Source of the DNA: Gracilaria gracilis | Lineage: Eukaryota; Rhodophyta; Florideophyceae; Gracilariales; Gracilariaceae | DNA: 64,000 nucleotides | NCBI GenBank assembly: GCA_030374805.1 | Contig: JARGSG010000207.1 | Coordinates: forward strand, 186,001-250,000 | Direction: 5' to 3' | Shown: piece after piece, positions 10,245 to 20,988 of the stretch | Position numbering within the stretch: position 1 is the stretch's first letter | Layout: every line of letters starts with the position of its first letter | The notes under the pieces: generated by a model | The model's input: only the letters and a program-made list of their open reading frames with translations | Database searches by the model: none | What the model was told of the DNA's origin: nothing | Position numbers and translations under genes: made by a program

Positions 10245-10998
10245 ATGCCCCGACGGACCGAGTCCAAACCGCTTGCAAAACAAGATCAAGACGAACATAA
10301 TCCGGGTCCGTCCTTGCGACATGATGAAGACAGCCTCTACACCCCCACTGAAAATAGTGATAGAGATGAAATTGAAAGTAAGCATCCTTGTCTAGTTCTC
10401 TTTCTTTTCCCTGAGACAGTCAGCTAACTCTAAAGAAAACCCCCTTCGCCACTGTTCCTGCGCTATGATCCAACTGGTAGAAGACGACTTCTTAACAATC
10501 GAATACGACGTGGACGCCTGGGATGATACGGCGCTCATAGACGCGTACGACCGCGCGGTGAAGTCTCATGGTAGCAACAGAAGTGGCAAAGCTAATGCTA
10601 CCGACAAAGGACGCTCAGAGACAACCGCCCGAGGTATTCCGCACAAGTCACGAAAGGAAGCACCTACCTCGGGTATCCTGGTCTCGCCCGTAGAGCCGTC
10701 ACGGAAACGAAAACTTTCTAACCCTCTACTTCCGCAACCTACAGCGCCACATGTCCGAGTATCAAAGAAGATGAAACGAGATATCCATCGCGAACAAGAA
10801 CAGTGTCCACCAGCTGAACCCGATGAGACACACCCTGACATTACTGCACCTGATGACAATCGAAGAATGATGATTCCTCCGCCGCCACCGCCTGTCTTGC
10901 AAGGACAACCACTTTCTCAAGAGCTTGAGCAAATGCTCAAATCTTGGTACGAAGCCGGATACAGAGCGGGGCTTTATGTGGGCAAGCAGAGTCGATAG
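10245..10998 (+). CDS. SMN (survival motor neuron) homologue, Tudor-less
   Basis: Two exons: 10245-10377, then 10424-10998 (acceptor at 10423; an in-frame alternative is at 10435), about 235 aa. The protein has the two diagnostic SMN ends. The Gemin2-binding helix reads WDDTALIDAYDRAVKSH, nearly the metazoan motif. The C-terminal YG box reads MLKSWYEAGYRAGLYVG and drives oligomerisation. A polyproline run (PPPPPPP) precedes the YG box. Between the ends there is only basic, disordered sequence and no Tudor domain, as in fission yeast Smn1. Its role is assembling Sm rings on spliceosomal snRNAs, with Gemin2. The start at 10245 is inferred; the ATG at 10465 could begin a shorter form that still holds both domains. 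Confidence 0.85.
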
Positions 10999-11290
10999 AG
11001 ACCACTGGCCACTTGCAGTGGTCTTTTCATGTATTCACTTCCCATACAAGATGTTTGAATGCGTGCCTTTTCTTGCGAGACTTTCATCGAACCGCTTAGT
11101 ATCCTTTAAGGTCTCATGATACATTAACATGCAGACGAAAAAACGGCGGCATACCTGCCCTCACACAAAACTCATGCGATACGCTTGCAGAAATAGTTCC
11201 AACGACCCTGTCGAAATGTAAGAAACGAACTTGGTTAGTTGAGTCACTCTGTGTTTGAGACTTGTATTAACCCAGAATAGATGTAAGTAA

Positions 11291-12602
11291 TCAGACGCAC
11301 CCACTCGTATCAACTAGGCTTTGAATTCTCTTTCTCAACTCAATACAGTCCAGGTCATTCTCGGCTTCTTCGTCGTTCTCCCTTCTTAGACTGTTCCCTT
11401 CCTGTCCTTCACGGTTTATGCGACGGAGATTTTCGAGAAGACTGCTCAGGTAGCCATCGAAAATAGATACATCCCATTCACATAGTTCACTCATGACGCG
11501 TATATCACCGTAATGTCCTCTTGCGATGCACCCTTTGATAAGTTCTATTAGGGTATTGCGCACTTTCGACGACCGCCTAAATGCGAATGCAGCTTCCCAA
11601 CACAAGAGCTCCACCACCCCCTGTTCTTCAAGATCTAAATTGGCCAAGTCTTCAGTTCGTTCATGAATTTGCAATAGCGCCAGTGCTTTTGCTTCAACCG
11701 CGACGGTGTCACTATTCCCACCAACTTGCTGAAGAATGCCATCGAGAGATTTCAACAAGTTCTTTCTTTCAATTGCATCTGCGAGTGCATCGCGTAAACA
11801 GCGTAGCCTGTCGTCCGCTTCGTCCTTCTTGGACACGGCTGATGCAACCAAGTGAGACAATATATCAGCATTCACGCCTTCGAAACCCAGTACGGAATCA
11901 AAAAACGCTCGCTCCGCGTTTAGCAATCTACTCATCGGCAACCCACTCGCATTCAACTGTTGTTTCAGTTAGAGGCAAGAATTCGTATGGATGTGAGAAC
12001 TTGCAATTGACGTACCATTTGTCTAAGATACTGTGGGTTGGAGAAGTCTTCAATGTTTTCTTGAACCCATACCGCCCATTGATGTGCATTCCGATAGTCG
12101 TCTCCATTCCAAGCAGCAATCTCATAGCTCTACAAGAAATCAATATTAGCTTTCCTAATCGTTTCTTCAAACGCGCAAGGGAGAACGCATAATTCTAACG
12201 TACTCGAGCAACCTGCATTTGTTCACTTAGATATTGAGCATTATCAACGATTTCCTGAGCCTCCTCAGCAAGTTCGGGAGAAACTTTCTGTTGCAAGCAT
12301 GATGAATCAAGTGTCGTTTCTGTTTGAGTTTCGTCACTTGAATAGTTCGCAACCAACACAGTTCCGCTTCGTCTCCTTTCTTTCTTTTGCTTATGTGACT
12401 CATATAGATGCTGAAGTAATTCCGATTGCGTTGCAACGCGGTGGGTACATGTCGGTTCCGAACACTTTATAGGTGTTGAAGCTTGGTGAGTCGTCACATG
12501 TCGTGATAAAGATCTGTCAGTGCGAAATATCTTGGTGCAACCTTCATAGGGGCAGGGTTTATCACTGCTTTCGGGTGGTGTCTCGCAACGTCTCCGTTTC
12601 AT
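11291..12602 (-). CDS. C2H2 zinc-finger protein with SAM/PNT-like domain
   Basis: Three exons: 12602-12204, 12129-12016 and 11956-11291, all phase 0, with GTACGT donors and introns of 74 and 59 nt; 392 aa. Exon 1 encodes a TFIIIA-style C2H2 finger (CPYEGCTKIFRTDRSLSRHV...H) and a second finger-like unit (CSEPTCTH...HLYESH). It also has a basic KKERRR patch. Exon 2 and the start of exon 3 form a block of about 70 residues with the spacing W..AHQWAVWV...L..M.L...G..L, which recalls a SAM or Pointed interaction domain. The rest is helical and acidic. A role as DNA/RNA-binding regulator is likely but no orthologue is recognised. Open frames upstream (12603-13025) could be further 5' exons. Confidence 0.7.
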
Positions 12603-13958
12603 ATGCTTAGGACTTTGGAAGTTGAGAATGGTTCTTCAGCGAAATGCTTGGGACGCTCTAATTTCTGAACTTGGAACCAACCCACAAAAGCAGTGGTGCT
12701 CAAAATTGTTTTCGCGCGAAAAACTGCTGAGGGATAAACTTGACCCAAAGAGTTCACCTTAAAACTTTTGATTTGATGGCTAAACTCCTCGCCTTCTTCA
12801 TCATCTGCCACACGCATTGAAGGGCCACCGCTTATTGCACAACAGCAATACGGTGGCTGTAGGTCCTATTTTTGGCGAGGCCCCCTCCGCTTTACTCACA
12901 GGTCCCTCCCCCAAAACCTCTCCAGGTACGCAGCAATGCAGAACTGTGGTTTCAATCTCATTATCGTTCTTAGGTTGGATGAGGTTCCGGCGAATTTTAC
13001 ATGTCGTACCCACGCTCCGAAACACCCCGTCTTCCTGAAATAAGACTATCTCAGTCCCTATGCGAGGAGTACCTCATTTCTGTATAGTTTTCTCATCTTA
13101 CTTTCATCATGATACTGAGACATAATACAGAGTATAACACATTGTGCATTATGTTGTTTTGAGGAAAGAGTGAATAGATTTCGTATCTAAAGAAGAGCAA
13201 GTGCGAATTCTTAACTTCCCAAGGGCAGTCGTTTTCGGTGGAGTGGAATTTCCCCCTGTTGAACTGCTTTAATGATCCCCTTCACAGTCGGAAGCTATTC
13301 AACAACTGCAAGGGCTTTCCCTGTGCTGGGTAGTTTTTCTCCCGAGTTTTCTATGTCGATGTGATACAATGGGTGAGGCATAGCGCAAGAAACATCAGAC
13401 ATGATACGAGCTCAATGATTTCAGTAGTGTGAACAAAGGGCTGCTTTACAGGGTGCGAGTGATTCCGGAGTGTCAATGCCCATTACCATGAATAAGTTCG
13501 CAAATCTATCCGTAACGATCAAAATTCGAAGTCTGTGATATGTATGTAGTGGGCCTATGGAGCCGAGAAGGCACCTGGAACGTGCCTACTGCTGGGACTC
13601 TTTTGTGTTCTGGGGCGTACCAAAAAGGCGAGCATCGAAAGCATGGTCATCATCAGCAGTTGATGGCCAGCTCCACCATCCACCTACGCTGCCCGCATTG
13701 ATTTTCGCGGTGAACTCGGCGGTAGCGAGAGAGAGAAAGCCATATACAATTGGTAATGTGTATCGCGGACCCCGCGAGCTGCCATGGCTCTTGCCCGTTG
13801 GAGCTCAAAACACATTAATCCAGAGCCTTTTTTTGCTGGGACAGTACAACCAGAAACACAGTGCTTGTGCACAGAACAGCAGCTCATCCGAGGACGAGCC
13901 AGCATACAGGCAACATCACGCCCAGAATGATGATCGTCAACGACGGCGGCAGAAAGCA
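12603..13958. other. Intergenic, with possible unassigned exons
   Basis: Two minus-strand frames, 13025-12801 (begins MFRSVGTTCKIRRN) and 12817-12599 (begins MRVADDEEGEEF), look more protein-like than random. The second ends with a stop overlapping the ATG of the zinc-finger gene (ATGA at 12602). I cannot join them convincingly, so they may be a separate small gene or 5' exons. From about 13040 to 13958 I see no gene apart from an N-terminal extension of the next ORF (from 13557) that has no family support. Confidence 0.35.
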
Positions 13959-14819
13959 ATGTTGACGTTCGCAGGCGTGTACCGCGTCGCGCGTTTTCAA
14001 ACCGCGCTACGAACTTGCGCCACGCGGCGTTGTGCACATCGCCACCGACCAATGCGCAGCATGGCGGCGTCGGGCGCGACGAGGCGAAAGACGGCGGCGG
14101 CGCTCATCATCGGCGACGAAATCCTGAGCGGGAAAACGCTGGATACCAACACGCAAGCGCTGGCGCAACACCTGGTGGAAAGGGGAGTGACGCTGCAGAA
14201 GGCAGAGACAATACGAGATGATATCGACACCATTTGTGAGACGGTGAGAAGATTGGCCATGCATCATGACTTGGTGTTTACTAGCGGTGGAATTGGCCCC
14301 ACTTTGGATGATGTTACTTATGAAGGAGTTGCCACTGCGTTTGGGTTGAAGCTGGTTCGTCACGAAGCGACGGTTTTGAGAATGCGAGAAATTCAACCAC
14401 AGCTCGTGTTGAACGAAGCGAGATTACGAATGGCCATGTTACCCGAACGTTGCGACACTATCTGGACGGAAGGCTTATGGGTTCCATTAGCAATCGTGCA
14501 AAACGTATACATCTTACCAGGAATTCCCAGGCTGTTCAAGCAAATGATAAACGCAATACCACACAATGTGTTTGGAAACATGGCGGCAATGCAACAAAAG
14601 ATCGTGTGGTGCGACATGGCGGAAGGAGATCTAGCAGCCACTCTAAAGCAAGCTGTGAAACAATATGACGTTCGCATTGGATCTTATCCCGCCACCAACG
14701 AGCAGAATGGAAAGTTATATCGCACCATGATCAGTGTTGAAGGCGACGTGGCGTCGGTTGTGGAAGAGGCAAGTGAGCTTTTGATTCGAGAATTGAACGG
14801 CAGATACGGAACTGTTTAA
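13959..14819 (+). CDS. MoCF/CinA-like (FLAD1 N-terminal type) domain protein
   Basis: 286 aa from the ATG at 13959, with another ATG at 14052; the frame is open back to 13557 but that part looks non-coding. Residues ~1-45 are Arg/Ala/Thr-rich and basic, like an organelle-targeting peptide. The rest is a complete molybdopterin-binding (MoCF) fold: ALIIGDEILSGKTLDTNT, RDDIDTICETV, then FTSGGIGPTLDDVTYEG and the C-terminal LPGIPRLF. These are hallmarks of the CinA N-terminus and of the MPTb domain of eukaryotic FAD synthase FLAD1, where the domain has FAD/nucleotide hydrolase activity. No PAPS-reductase-like FAD synthase half follows, so it is a stand-alone domain. Its stop overlaps that of COX16 on the other strand. 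Confidence 0.85.
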   Translation: MLTFAGVYRVARFQTALRTCATRRCAHRHRPMRSMAASGATRRKTAAALIIGDEILSGKTLDTNTQALAQHLVERGVTLQKAETIRDDIDTICETVRRLAMHHDLVFTSGGIGPTLDDVTYEGVATAFGLKLVRHEATVLRMREIQPQLVLNEARLRMAMLPERCDTIWTEGLWVPLAIVQNVYILPGIPRLFKQMINAIPHNVFGNMAAMQQKIVWCDMAEGDLAATLKQAVKQYDVRIGSYPATNEQNGKLYRTMISVEGDVASVVEEASELLIRELNGRYGTV

Positions 14820-15232
14820 CGAGCGATTGGCTTCATCTCATAGTCTGGCGATGGTGTGTGGGGCGGTACTAAAGCCTCTTCCGGAATCACGACACGCCGC
14901 TCTGAAATCATCAACTCCTGCTTCTTGTCCCTCTCATCTCGTATCTGTTTTCGGCGGCGGTTTAACAATCATAAAACAAGCGCGGTTAGCTGGTATGCGT
15001 GGTGTGGAAGCGGCGCGCCGTTGTTTATGGGTCGGAGACGTACGTCGTAGCGACCCTGTGTGACTTGGGCCAGAGCCAAGTGTCCGCCGATCATAAAGGC
15101 GAGGAACGGCAGGCCGAAGCGGAAGAAATGGCCGCGAGCGGCAGTCATTGCGGCGCGGAGGAAGAGGGAGGCGCTGTCTGTGCGGGGCGAAGACGCATCA
15201 CGCAGGCGCTCAACAAGCAGGAGGCTCGCCAT
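14816..15232 (-). CDS. COX16, cytochrome c oxidase assembly factor
   Basis: Two exons: 15232-15044 and 14944-14816 (donor GTACGT, acceptor AACAG, intron 99 nt, phase 0); 105 aa. The core FRFGLPFLAFMIGGHLALAQ, then VTQGRYD, is the conserved COX16 membrane anchor and Q-x-RYD motif. Exon 2 continues IRDERDKKQELM, matching the charged intermembrane-space tail, and includes a PPHTPSPDYE segment. COX16 sits in the mitochondrial inner membrane and helps deliver copper and COX2 during complex IV assembly. The ATG at 15232 is used; a frame extension has only a TTG. Its TAA shares bases with the TAA of the MoCF gene (4-bp overlap). It is divergent from GOSR1, 222 bp away. Confidence 0.85.
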
Positions 15233-15454
15233 TGAGGTGCACTGCGCACAGTTTTTGGGCAACAGTTTTGAGCAAAATTGAAAATAAAGCGCTGTCAGCC
15301 ACGGACTGGCTCACGGCTTGGAATTCGCATCGGCGAGTCGAAGCCACAACGAGCCGCTTCGCCGCAGGTAGAGCGCTCCCTGTAGTGCAAAACGACACAA
15401 CGCTCGTCGCTCCGCCTTGGCGCCGCCGACACAGCGAACAAGCTCACCAGCACG

Positions 15455-16301
15455 ATGGCGCAGCAGTCATGGGAAGTGGTTCGAAAGGAGGCGCGTCGTC
15501 TGGAGACCGACATCGAAACCAAGTTGGTCGAGTACAGCAAATTGGCCTCCTCGCTACACACCTCACGCAGCACCGCTTTGGACGCGCGCACCTCAACAGA
15601 CGGTAAGTACAAGCGCTATACACCCACGCGCGTGCTTTACGGTGAACGAAAACGACAAGGGACTGACATATAGATGACGCGTACATAACCCAACAAAATG
15701 TGGAGATGAAGGTATGCAACGTCGAAACACGTCCTCTAAACACTCGTGCTTGACTGAGCAAATGACGAGTGAAATGCAACATGTTTTAAACCAACTGTCG
15801 CAAACAATACAAACTATGAGAGAGTTAACACAACAACAGCAAACAGGAAGCAAGATATCAAGTACAAGTGCGCATACGTTGCAGCGTCACACAGAGATTC
15901 TTCGAGACTATACACAAGAGTTTAAGAAGACACAAAGTATGATAGGTACGCAAAGAGATCATTTGGAACTGATGCAAGGAGCAACAACAAGTCCATCAGT
16001 ATCAAAAGCGTCACACGGCGATCTGGAACATTTATACGCAGAGCGAAGCTCGATTTCAAACGCTACCAACAACGCCGACATTGCGCTGGCCAGCGGAATC
16101 AGCCTCAAAGAGGACTTGGACCGACAACGCGCCATGTTTGCAAGCATGGTAGAACGCATGGAGAGCATGTCGGAAGGTCTGCCATCCATCCATCGTCTGA
16201 TCGGGCAGATCCGGCGTAAACGAAAGCGAGACATGCTGATTCTAGCCACGGTGGTAGCGCTGTTATTATTGTTCACTGCGTGTTGGAAACTGTCGATTTA
16301 A
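15455..16301 (+). CDS. GOSR1/GS28 Golgi Qb-SNARE
   Basis: Three exons: 15455-15602, 15674-15711 and 15759-16301 (introns 71 and 47 nt); 242 aa. The N-terminus (MAQQSWEVVRKEARRLETDI) matches the GOSR1 start. HTLQRHTEILRDYTQEFKKT is the family's most conserved block. The SNARE helix runs through DRQRAMFASMVERMESM, with a central Q, to SIHRLIGQIRRKRKRD, and is followed by one C-terminal membrane anchor ending CWKLSI. GS28/Gos1 forms a Qb position in SNARE complexes for ER-Golgi and intra-Golgi transport. Exon 2 is only 38 nt; its frame is fixed by the flanking exons. It is divergent from COX16. Confidence 0.93.
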
Positions 16302-18614
16302 GCAAGCTGGCTCTGGTATTGAGGGGTTCAAAAAGCGCACGACGACTTAGACTGTCTGCTTCACTTTTTTTTTTTTTTTGTTTGGGGGGGGGAGGGGGAT
16401 GCGGCGGGTTAGATTTGGGCTTTGTTGCGTATGTACTTGGAGTGGCCACGGTGTGTGCACTTGGTGAAGGGAAGTGTATACTTACTGAAGGGAATGACGC
16501 TCGTGCCCTAGCGGCGTGAGAGGCGGAGAAACACTCAACGCCAGCGCCAACGACAGCAGCAGCACGCACAGCGCCGCCACTGCGCGTGCGTGGGACGCGG
16601 TAAACGCTACGGCAGCCCACACACTGTGCATCGCTACGTCGCCCGTCCGCAGTTGCTCGTTGCTTCTTCTCTCCGCTGAGCAACAACCACCAACACGACG
16701 AGTTTCGCACATGGCATGCAAATTGCACATGGCGTGCAAATTGCACATGGTTGTGCAATGCGTTCCCGATCACGTGGAATAGCTGTACGCGTATTCCACG
16801 TGGCGACTTGGTGCCAATTTATTGTGCTCGCTTGTTGGTGCCAGCCGCGCCACGCGCTCGGCACGCGTTTTGCAACTCGTTTGCATCATGCGGCTGTCGA
16901 TGCGCCCGCTGTCTTCCATTTCTCCTTTGTTTTTCCTCAGCGGTCGCCGCCCCGCGATACGTGTAACTTTGGATACATAAGAACAACTTGACGCAGCGAA
17001 GTTCACGGCGTGTCGCCCTGTGAGCAACTGTATTACGCCACTTCCAACGCTTGCAGGGACGCTTCATTCGTTCACATTCGTATGATCAGCACCATTAGAT
17101 ACTACACCGCTCCACATTCTGGTGTGAGCCTGTCGTGTGTATTGTAAGGTTACCAAGGGTAAAGTTAACTTTAGCAAGTGCTGCAGCACGGCTGCTCAAC
17201 GTCATTAGAGAATTGAACGCCGCAATAGTTTTGGTTCGCCATCATGGCGCTCACATGCGCCAAACGCCAAGCGTTTTATTGTTATCCAACAATATCTATT
17301 ACACAGATCATTCCACAAGATCGATCACAGCTACACCTGCCGCACGGAGCACCGTGCCGGTTGCGCCACGTGCAGCTTGCGTTGGGGTGGTTTTAAACGT
17401 TTTGTCCTTTGTTTTGATGCAGCTTTGTTGCTTACCCTAGCCTACAACGCTATCTTATCAAGCAACTCGTAACAGTCGCACATGACATGTGTAGCGGCGA
17501 AGCGCCCGTCCGTCAGTAAAAAAAAAAAAAAACAACCGCCTCCGCAAAAATAGAGCCGCTGCGCGCGCTGCGATCAGTGCAGTGCGCATCACGCAAGTGT
17601 GGGGGGCGCTTGCGGACAACGCACCGGTCCGCCCGCGTCGACCGCCGCCGCGCGCACGTGCGCAACGCGCCCGACGCGCACAAGTCGTCAAGCTGCGCTC
17701 GCTCGGCACACGTGCCATTTTTGTTTATTTTGCAAAAGAGCGCTTTCGCCAAACTTGCTTTTTTGGCACTGTACACCGTCACGCGCATATGTGTTGTCAA
17801 TGCTCCCGAGTGCACATCGCCCCGTCACGTTGTGCCTGTGTGGCGCGCTTGCTTTTCAAGCACGCGGCTCCTTTTTGCCCTCCTCTTCACGCCGTTTGGT
17901 GCCCGCCGTGCCGTTACTTCGCACTGCCTCTACAGTCTTGAGTCGGCACTCAGTTACTTCTGCCACAATCTCTCGCGATAATCGAAGGGCAGCCCAATCT
18001 CTTGGTCGGCATGCGCCCCGGTTTTGATACTCGAGAGCATGACAACATATTCATACCATGTCATCAACCGCTCTCCTCCGCAACTGAAATTGTTGCTTGC
18101 TGCATTGCTCCAAGCACTCCATACTTGTGGAGGAGAAGACGCTCACCTGCTATCTCTCAAAAACTAATCGTCACTTCCTACACACTCACAACCCAACGCA
18201 CATTTCTCGCATTCCAATGCTGTGGAAGGGTGCCATACCGCCCTGCGCTCTTTGACAAGCTGTCTTTTTCCATCATCAACCGCCTTTGTTGCAAAACTCA
18301 AAATCCGCCACTTTGGAGCAGTATGCAAATGTATTCGGAGAGAAGTGCAAATTCATCGATTGGTCAAAACATGCATAAACAATTGCGAGTACAAGTGGTC
18401 TAGGCGAGCTGCACACCGCCACGGAAACAAACAGGCGTTGTAACCAATGTTTTGGGCCCCTCACGCATCTAGTCACGCCGTCCGAAGTTCGCACTCTCAA
18501 CATTGTACATTTGCGCTATTGTTGTTTTTTGTTCGCGAATGTATCCGCAACAGTGTGAACAGTGTGAAACCGAAATAACGCGCACGGTTTCAAATCAGCG
18601 AGTTCGGAAGCAGA
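16302..18614. other. Gene-poor region of 2.3 kb
   Basis: Many short overlapping frames on both strands but none with recognisable protein character. It includes a T-run near 16366-16379 followed by a G-run, an A-run near 17518-17533, and a short tandem repeat at 16708. A minus-strand frame at 16482-16748 has one hydrophobic stretch followed by a GTAAGT, but I could not find a second exon. I see no supported gene. Confidence 0.4.
16708..16743. repeat. 18-bp direct repeat, two copies plus a degenerate third
   Basis: CACATGGCATGCAAATTG is followed directly by CACATGGCGTGCAAATTG, and then by a partly matching third unit to about 16760. Each unit contains TGCAAAT, which resembles an octamer-type element. 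Function unknown. Confidence 0.8.
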
Positions 18615-19416
18615 TTAGGAGGAAAATGACGCCAAACGCAAGCACATTATCATTGCTACATTAAGAACGCAATTCAAAAGCGAGCCGAGCCATGGATTAA
18701 CTGTAAACGCAAACGACGAAGACGTGATATTTGAACGAATCACCAAGTGTGAGTTCGTCGCGAAATAATAACAAGCTGCGTCCAGATAAGCGCTGTTAAA
18801 CCCCCAACCAGCCACCGAAAACGTTTCCGCTGCTGAGAATCCTTTCTCCACAATTCGTTCCAGCGTGACGAAGAACGCGCCGCCAAAGCCTGACAAGCCA
18901 CCCAGAGCAATTGCGCCAGCTGCCACACCAGGAAAGTTTCGGTGATGATCGTCCATGGAATTGAAGATGGACATGCCTTTGCTGCCATCACAGGGAACGA
19001 AAGCATGGCAACAAACGGTCGAAACGCAAGTACTCTGCGTACAAAGGTGGAACGATTGGCCAAGTAGCACGCAAGGGTGACGAAGGTAAGCATATGATTT
19101 GACGAATGAGTGACAAAGTGGAGCCGGTCTACCCGACAGTACGGAAACCAACGTGGCGCCCGCAAACGCCCCAAAGATGGTGAGAACGAGCGACTTTAAC
19201 CAGAATTGTTGGCCGTGAGTGAGGCGATATATGTTGAGAGAGGCGAACAAGGCGTTTCGCGAGGAGTAGCGGCACGAAGGGCTGATCTACTAGAAACCAT
19301 TTTATCTCAGGCTCAAGCGCGAATGAACCGGTCGGCACGATGAACATCCGGTACGAGAGGAACACATCCCGGTAATATGTGAACACGCCTTGAAGGTAGG
19401 ACAAGAGATTTTCCAT
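18615..19416 (-). pseudogene. TRIC (TMEM38)-like cation channel, frameshifted
   Basis: A TRIC-like protein can be followed across the strand but only by switching frame. The segments are 19416-19251 (MENLLSYLQGVFTYYRDVF), 19250 to about 19125 (SLNIYRLTHG...AGATLVSVLSG), about 19125-18980 (SSNHMLTFVTLACYLANRS...AFRPFVAML), and about 18980-18615 (HHRNFPGVAAGAIALGG...FFVTLERIV). The NHxLxF and FRP elements and the G-rich helix after HHxxFP follow TRIC order. TRIC proteins are ER/SR trimeric K+ channels that balance charge during Ca2+ release. The first shift could be a short intron (a GTACCG...CAG option exists), but the next two fall inside continuous similarity. It is therefore a pseudogene, or the sequence contains indel errors. 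Confidence 0.5.
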
Positions 19417-20988
19417 GGTTGGTTTGGGGAGTTTTTCGATGCTAGAAATGTGGTGACTTGAGAAGGGTTAAGGACGTATGCGGGTGGTGTTGTGGCGGGA
19501 TGAGGGCGCGAGCGATGAGCGGAGACGAACGAGCGCGGTTTCGGTTGGTGTTCGCATCTTTACCGTTCGAGAAACACCAAACTACATCGAGAACTGAAAA
19601 AATCATTTTCGTGGCGTATTGGCGACGCCAATTTGGCGCATGTCGCGGTCGGGAGTTATAGTCGGGGTGCTGAATAACATAGCAAATAATCGTTTGACAT
19701 GAATCTTTTGAGCCGTTCACCCCTGCGAAATACAGTAGAACCTTCTACACAGTGTGTGCGTTTTATAGGCTCAATTTGAGCCCATGGAACGCATGAGACT
19801 GTTCCTACAACGGGAAGGGGGCTGCTGTCCTTGTGATAAACCCAGCGAATATTGTATTAGAAACAATTACGTATCAGTGCGGAGTGGTTCTCTTTTTCTT
19901 CTTCTTTGGATTAAACCTGCTACTCTAACTTCAGTTTCGACCTCTTTTGCTGTGAACGAAGATCGACTACTCCGTCGGGGCTGTCAAAGCCTGTTGGAAG
20001 CAGAAACCACTTCGTCCGATAGACCTTGTTTTCAATCGTTGTCAACCTGAATAACACTTGTGAACTCTGTGTGAAGATAAACCTGCACATCTCACAACGA
20101 GATGACTGCTTTCGAGTAGAACTACCCTTTCGAACTGTGTTTGCCAAACTCTCTCAAATTAGTATGACACAACAGATTGTCTAGGCAAGCGTATGTGCCT
20201 TATGCTGCACAACAACGTCATTAGTGCCACTTGGAGCTTGTATTCGATCATGGTGATATCCGATACAGCTCTTCATTGCATCGTGGATCGGCGACGACGA
20301 TTGTTTCATGATGGTTCTTACTCTTACGATGAAAAAGTGTCAAGTTTTCTCCGCTTGCGGTAGAAGGGAAAGGCGGTGCCATGAGGCACTCGGTAGTGCA
20401 GCGTTCTAGAGATATCTTACTGCACCAGGTTAAACCGTCTGAGCATTGAAGGAATGAAGAGCGCGCCACGGCGGTTTACTGAGATGAGCCCGCAGCATAT
20501 AAATTTTACTTCGCTCAAAACTGTCGGAATCACAGCTTCTGCACGCACAGAAACTCTCCTACCTGGACCGAAATTTCCTTGCCCTTCTAATTAGGTTACC
20601 GCCCTAGTGTACATGTAACCGATTGCTCCTCTCGGGGATCATTGTAACTTAACCTCCGATCCCGTCAACTCCACAAATCACATTTCCAGCTTCGACAGGA
20701 TAACACAGCACAGCCATGAACAGAAGGTACGACTTCCCCGGTTGATAATCTACCCAACTATGAAAAGATTCAAGTGCAGATTTTGTTCTTCTTCTTCTTT
20801 ATTGTGGATAACAGTATTCTACTACTACACTGTAGTAGGGCTTCAGATAAAACCCTCTCGGGCACGTGCATCTCGCCTCCACGTGATGTGCCTGTCTCCG
20901 ATCCACTTTCTCGTGGACGGAGCGAAATGAGAACGCAGACGAATCTACAATGGAGGCCAAGAACTGATAAGTGCAGATCTGCAATGCT
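19417..20988. other. Intergenic, 1.6 kb
   Basis: No supported gene; all frames are short and lack recognisable character. The left part should carry the promoter of the TRIC-like locus. The right part is the 3' flank of the zinc-finger gene that ends at 20989. Confidence 0.5.

Noticed and set aside
16482-16748. Hydrophobic frame resembling the N-terminus of signal peptidase subunit 3, followed by GTAAGT
   Set aside because: There are only about 180 bp before the GOSR1 stop and no second exon could be found, so the likeness is probably chance.
16273-16773. Minus-strand frame of 166 codons after GOSR1
   Set aside because: It reads through a homopolymer and a tandem repeat, is Arg/Ser/Pro-rich without structure, and has no recognisable motif.
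17577-18027. Overlapping plus-strand frames of 119-142 codons
   Set aside because: All three frames are open over the same DNA because of composition, and none has recognisable content.
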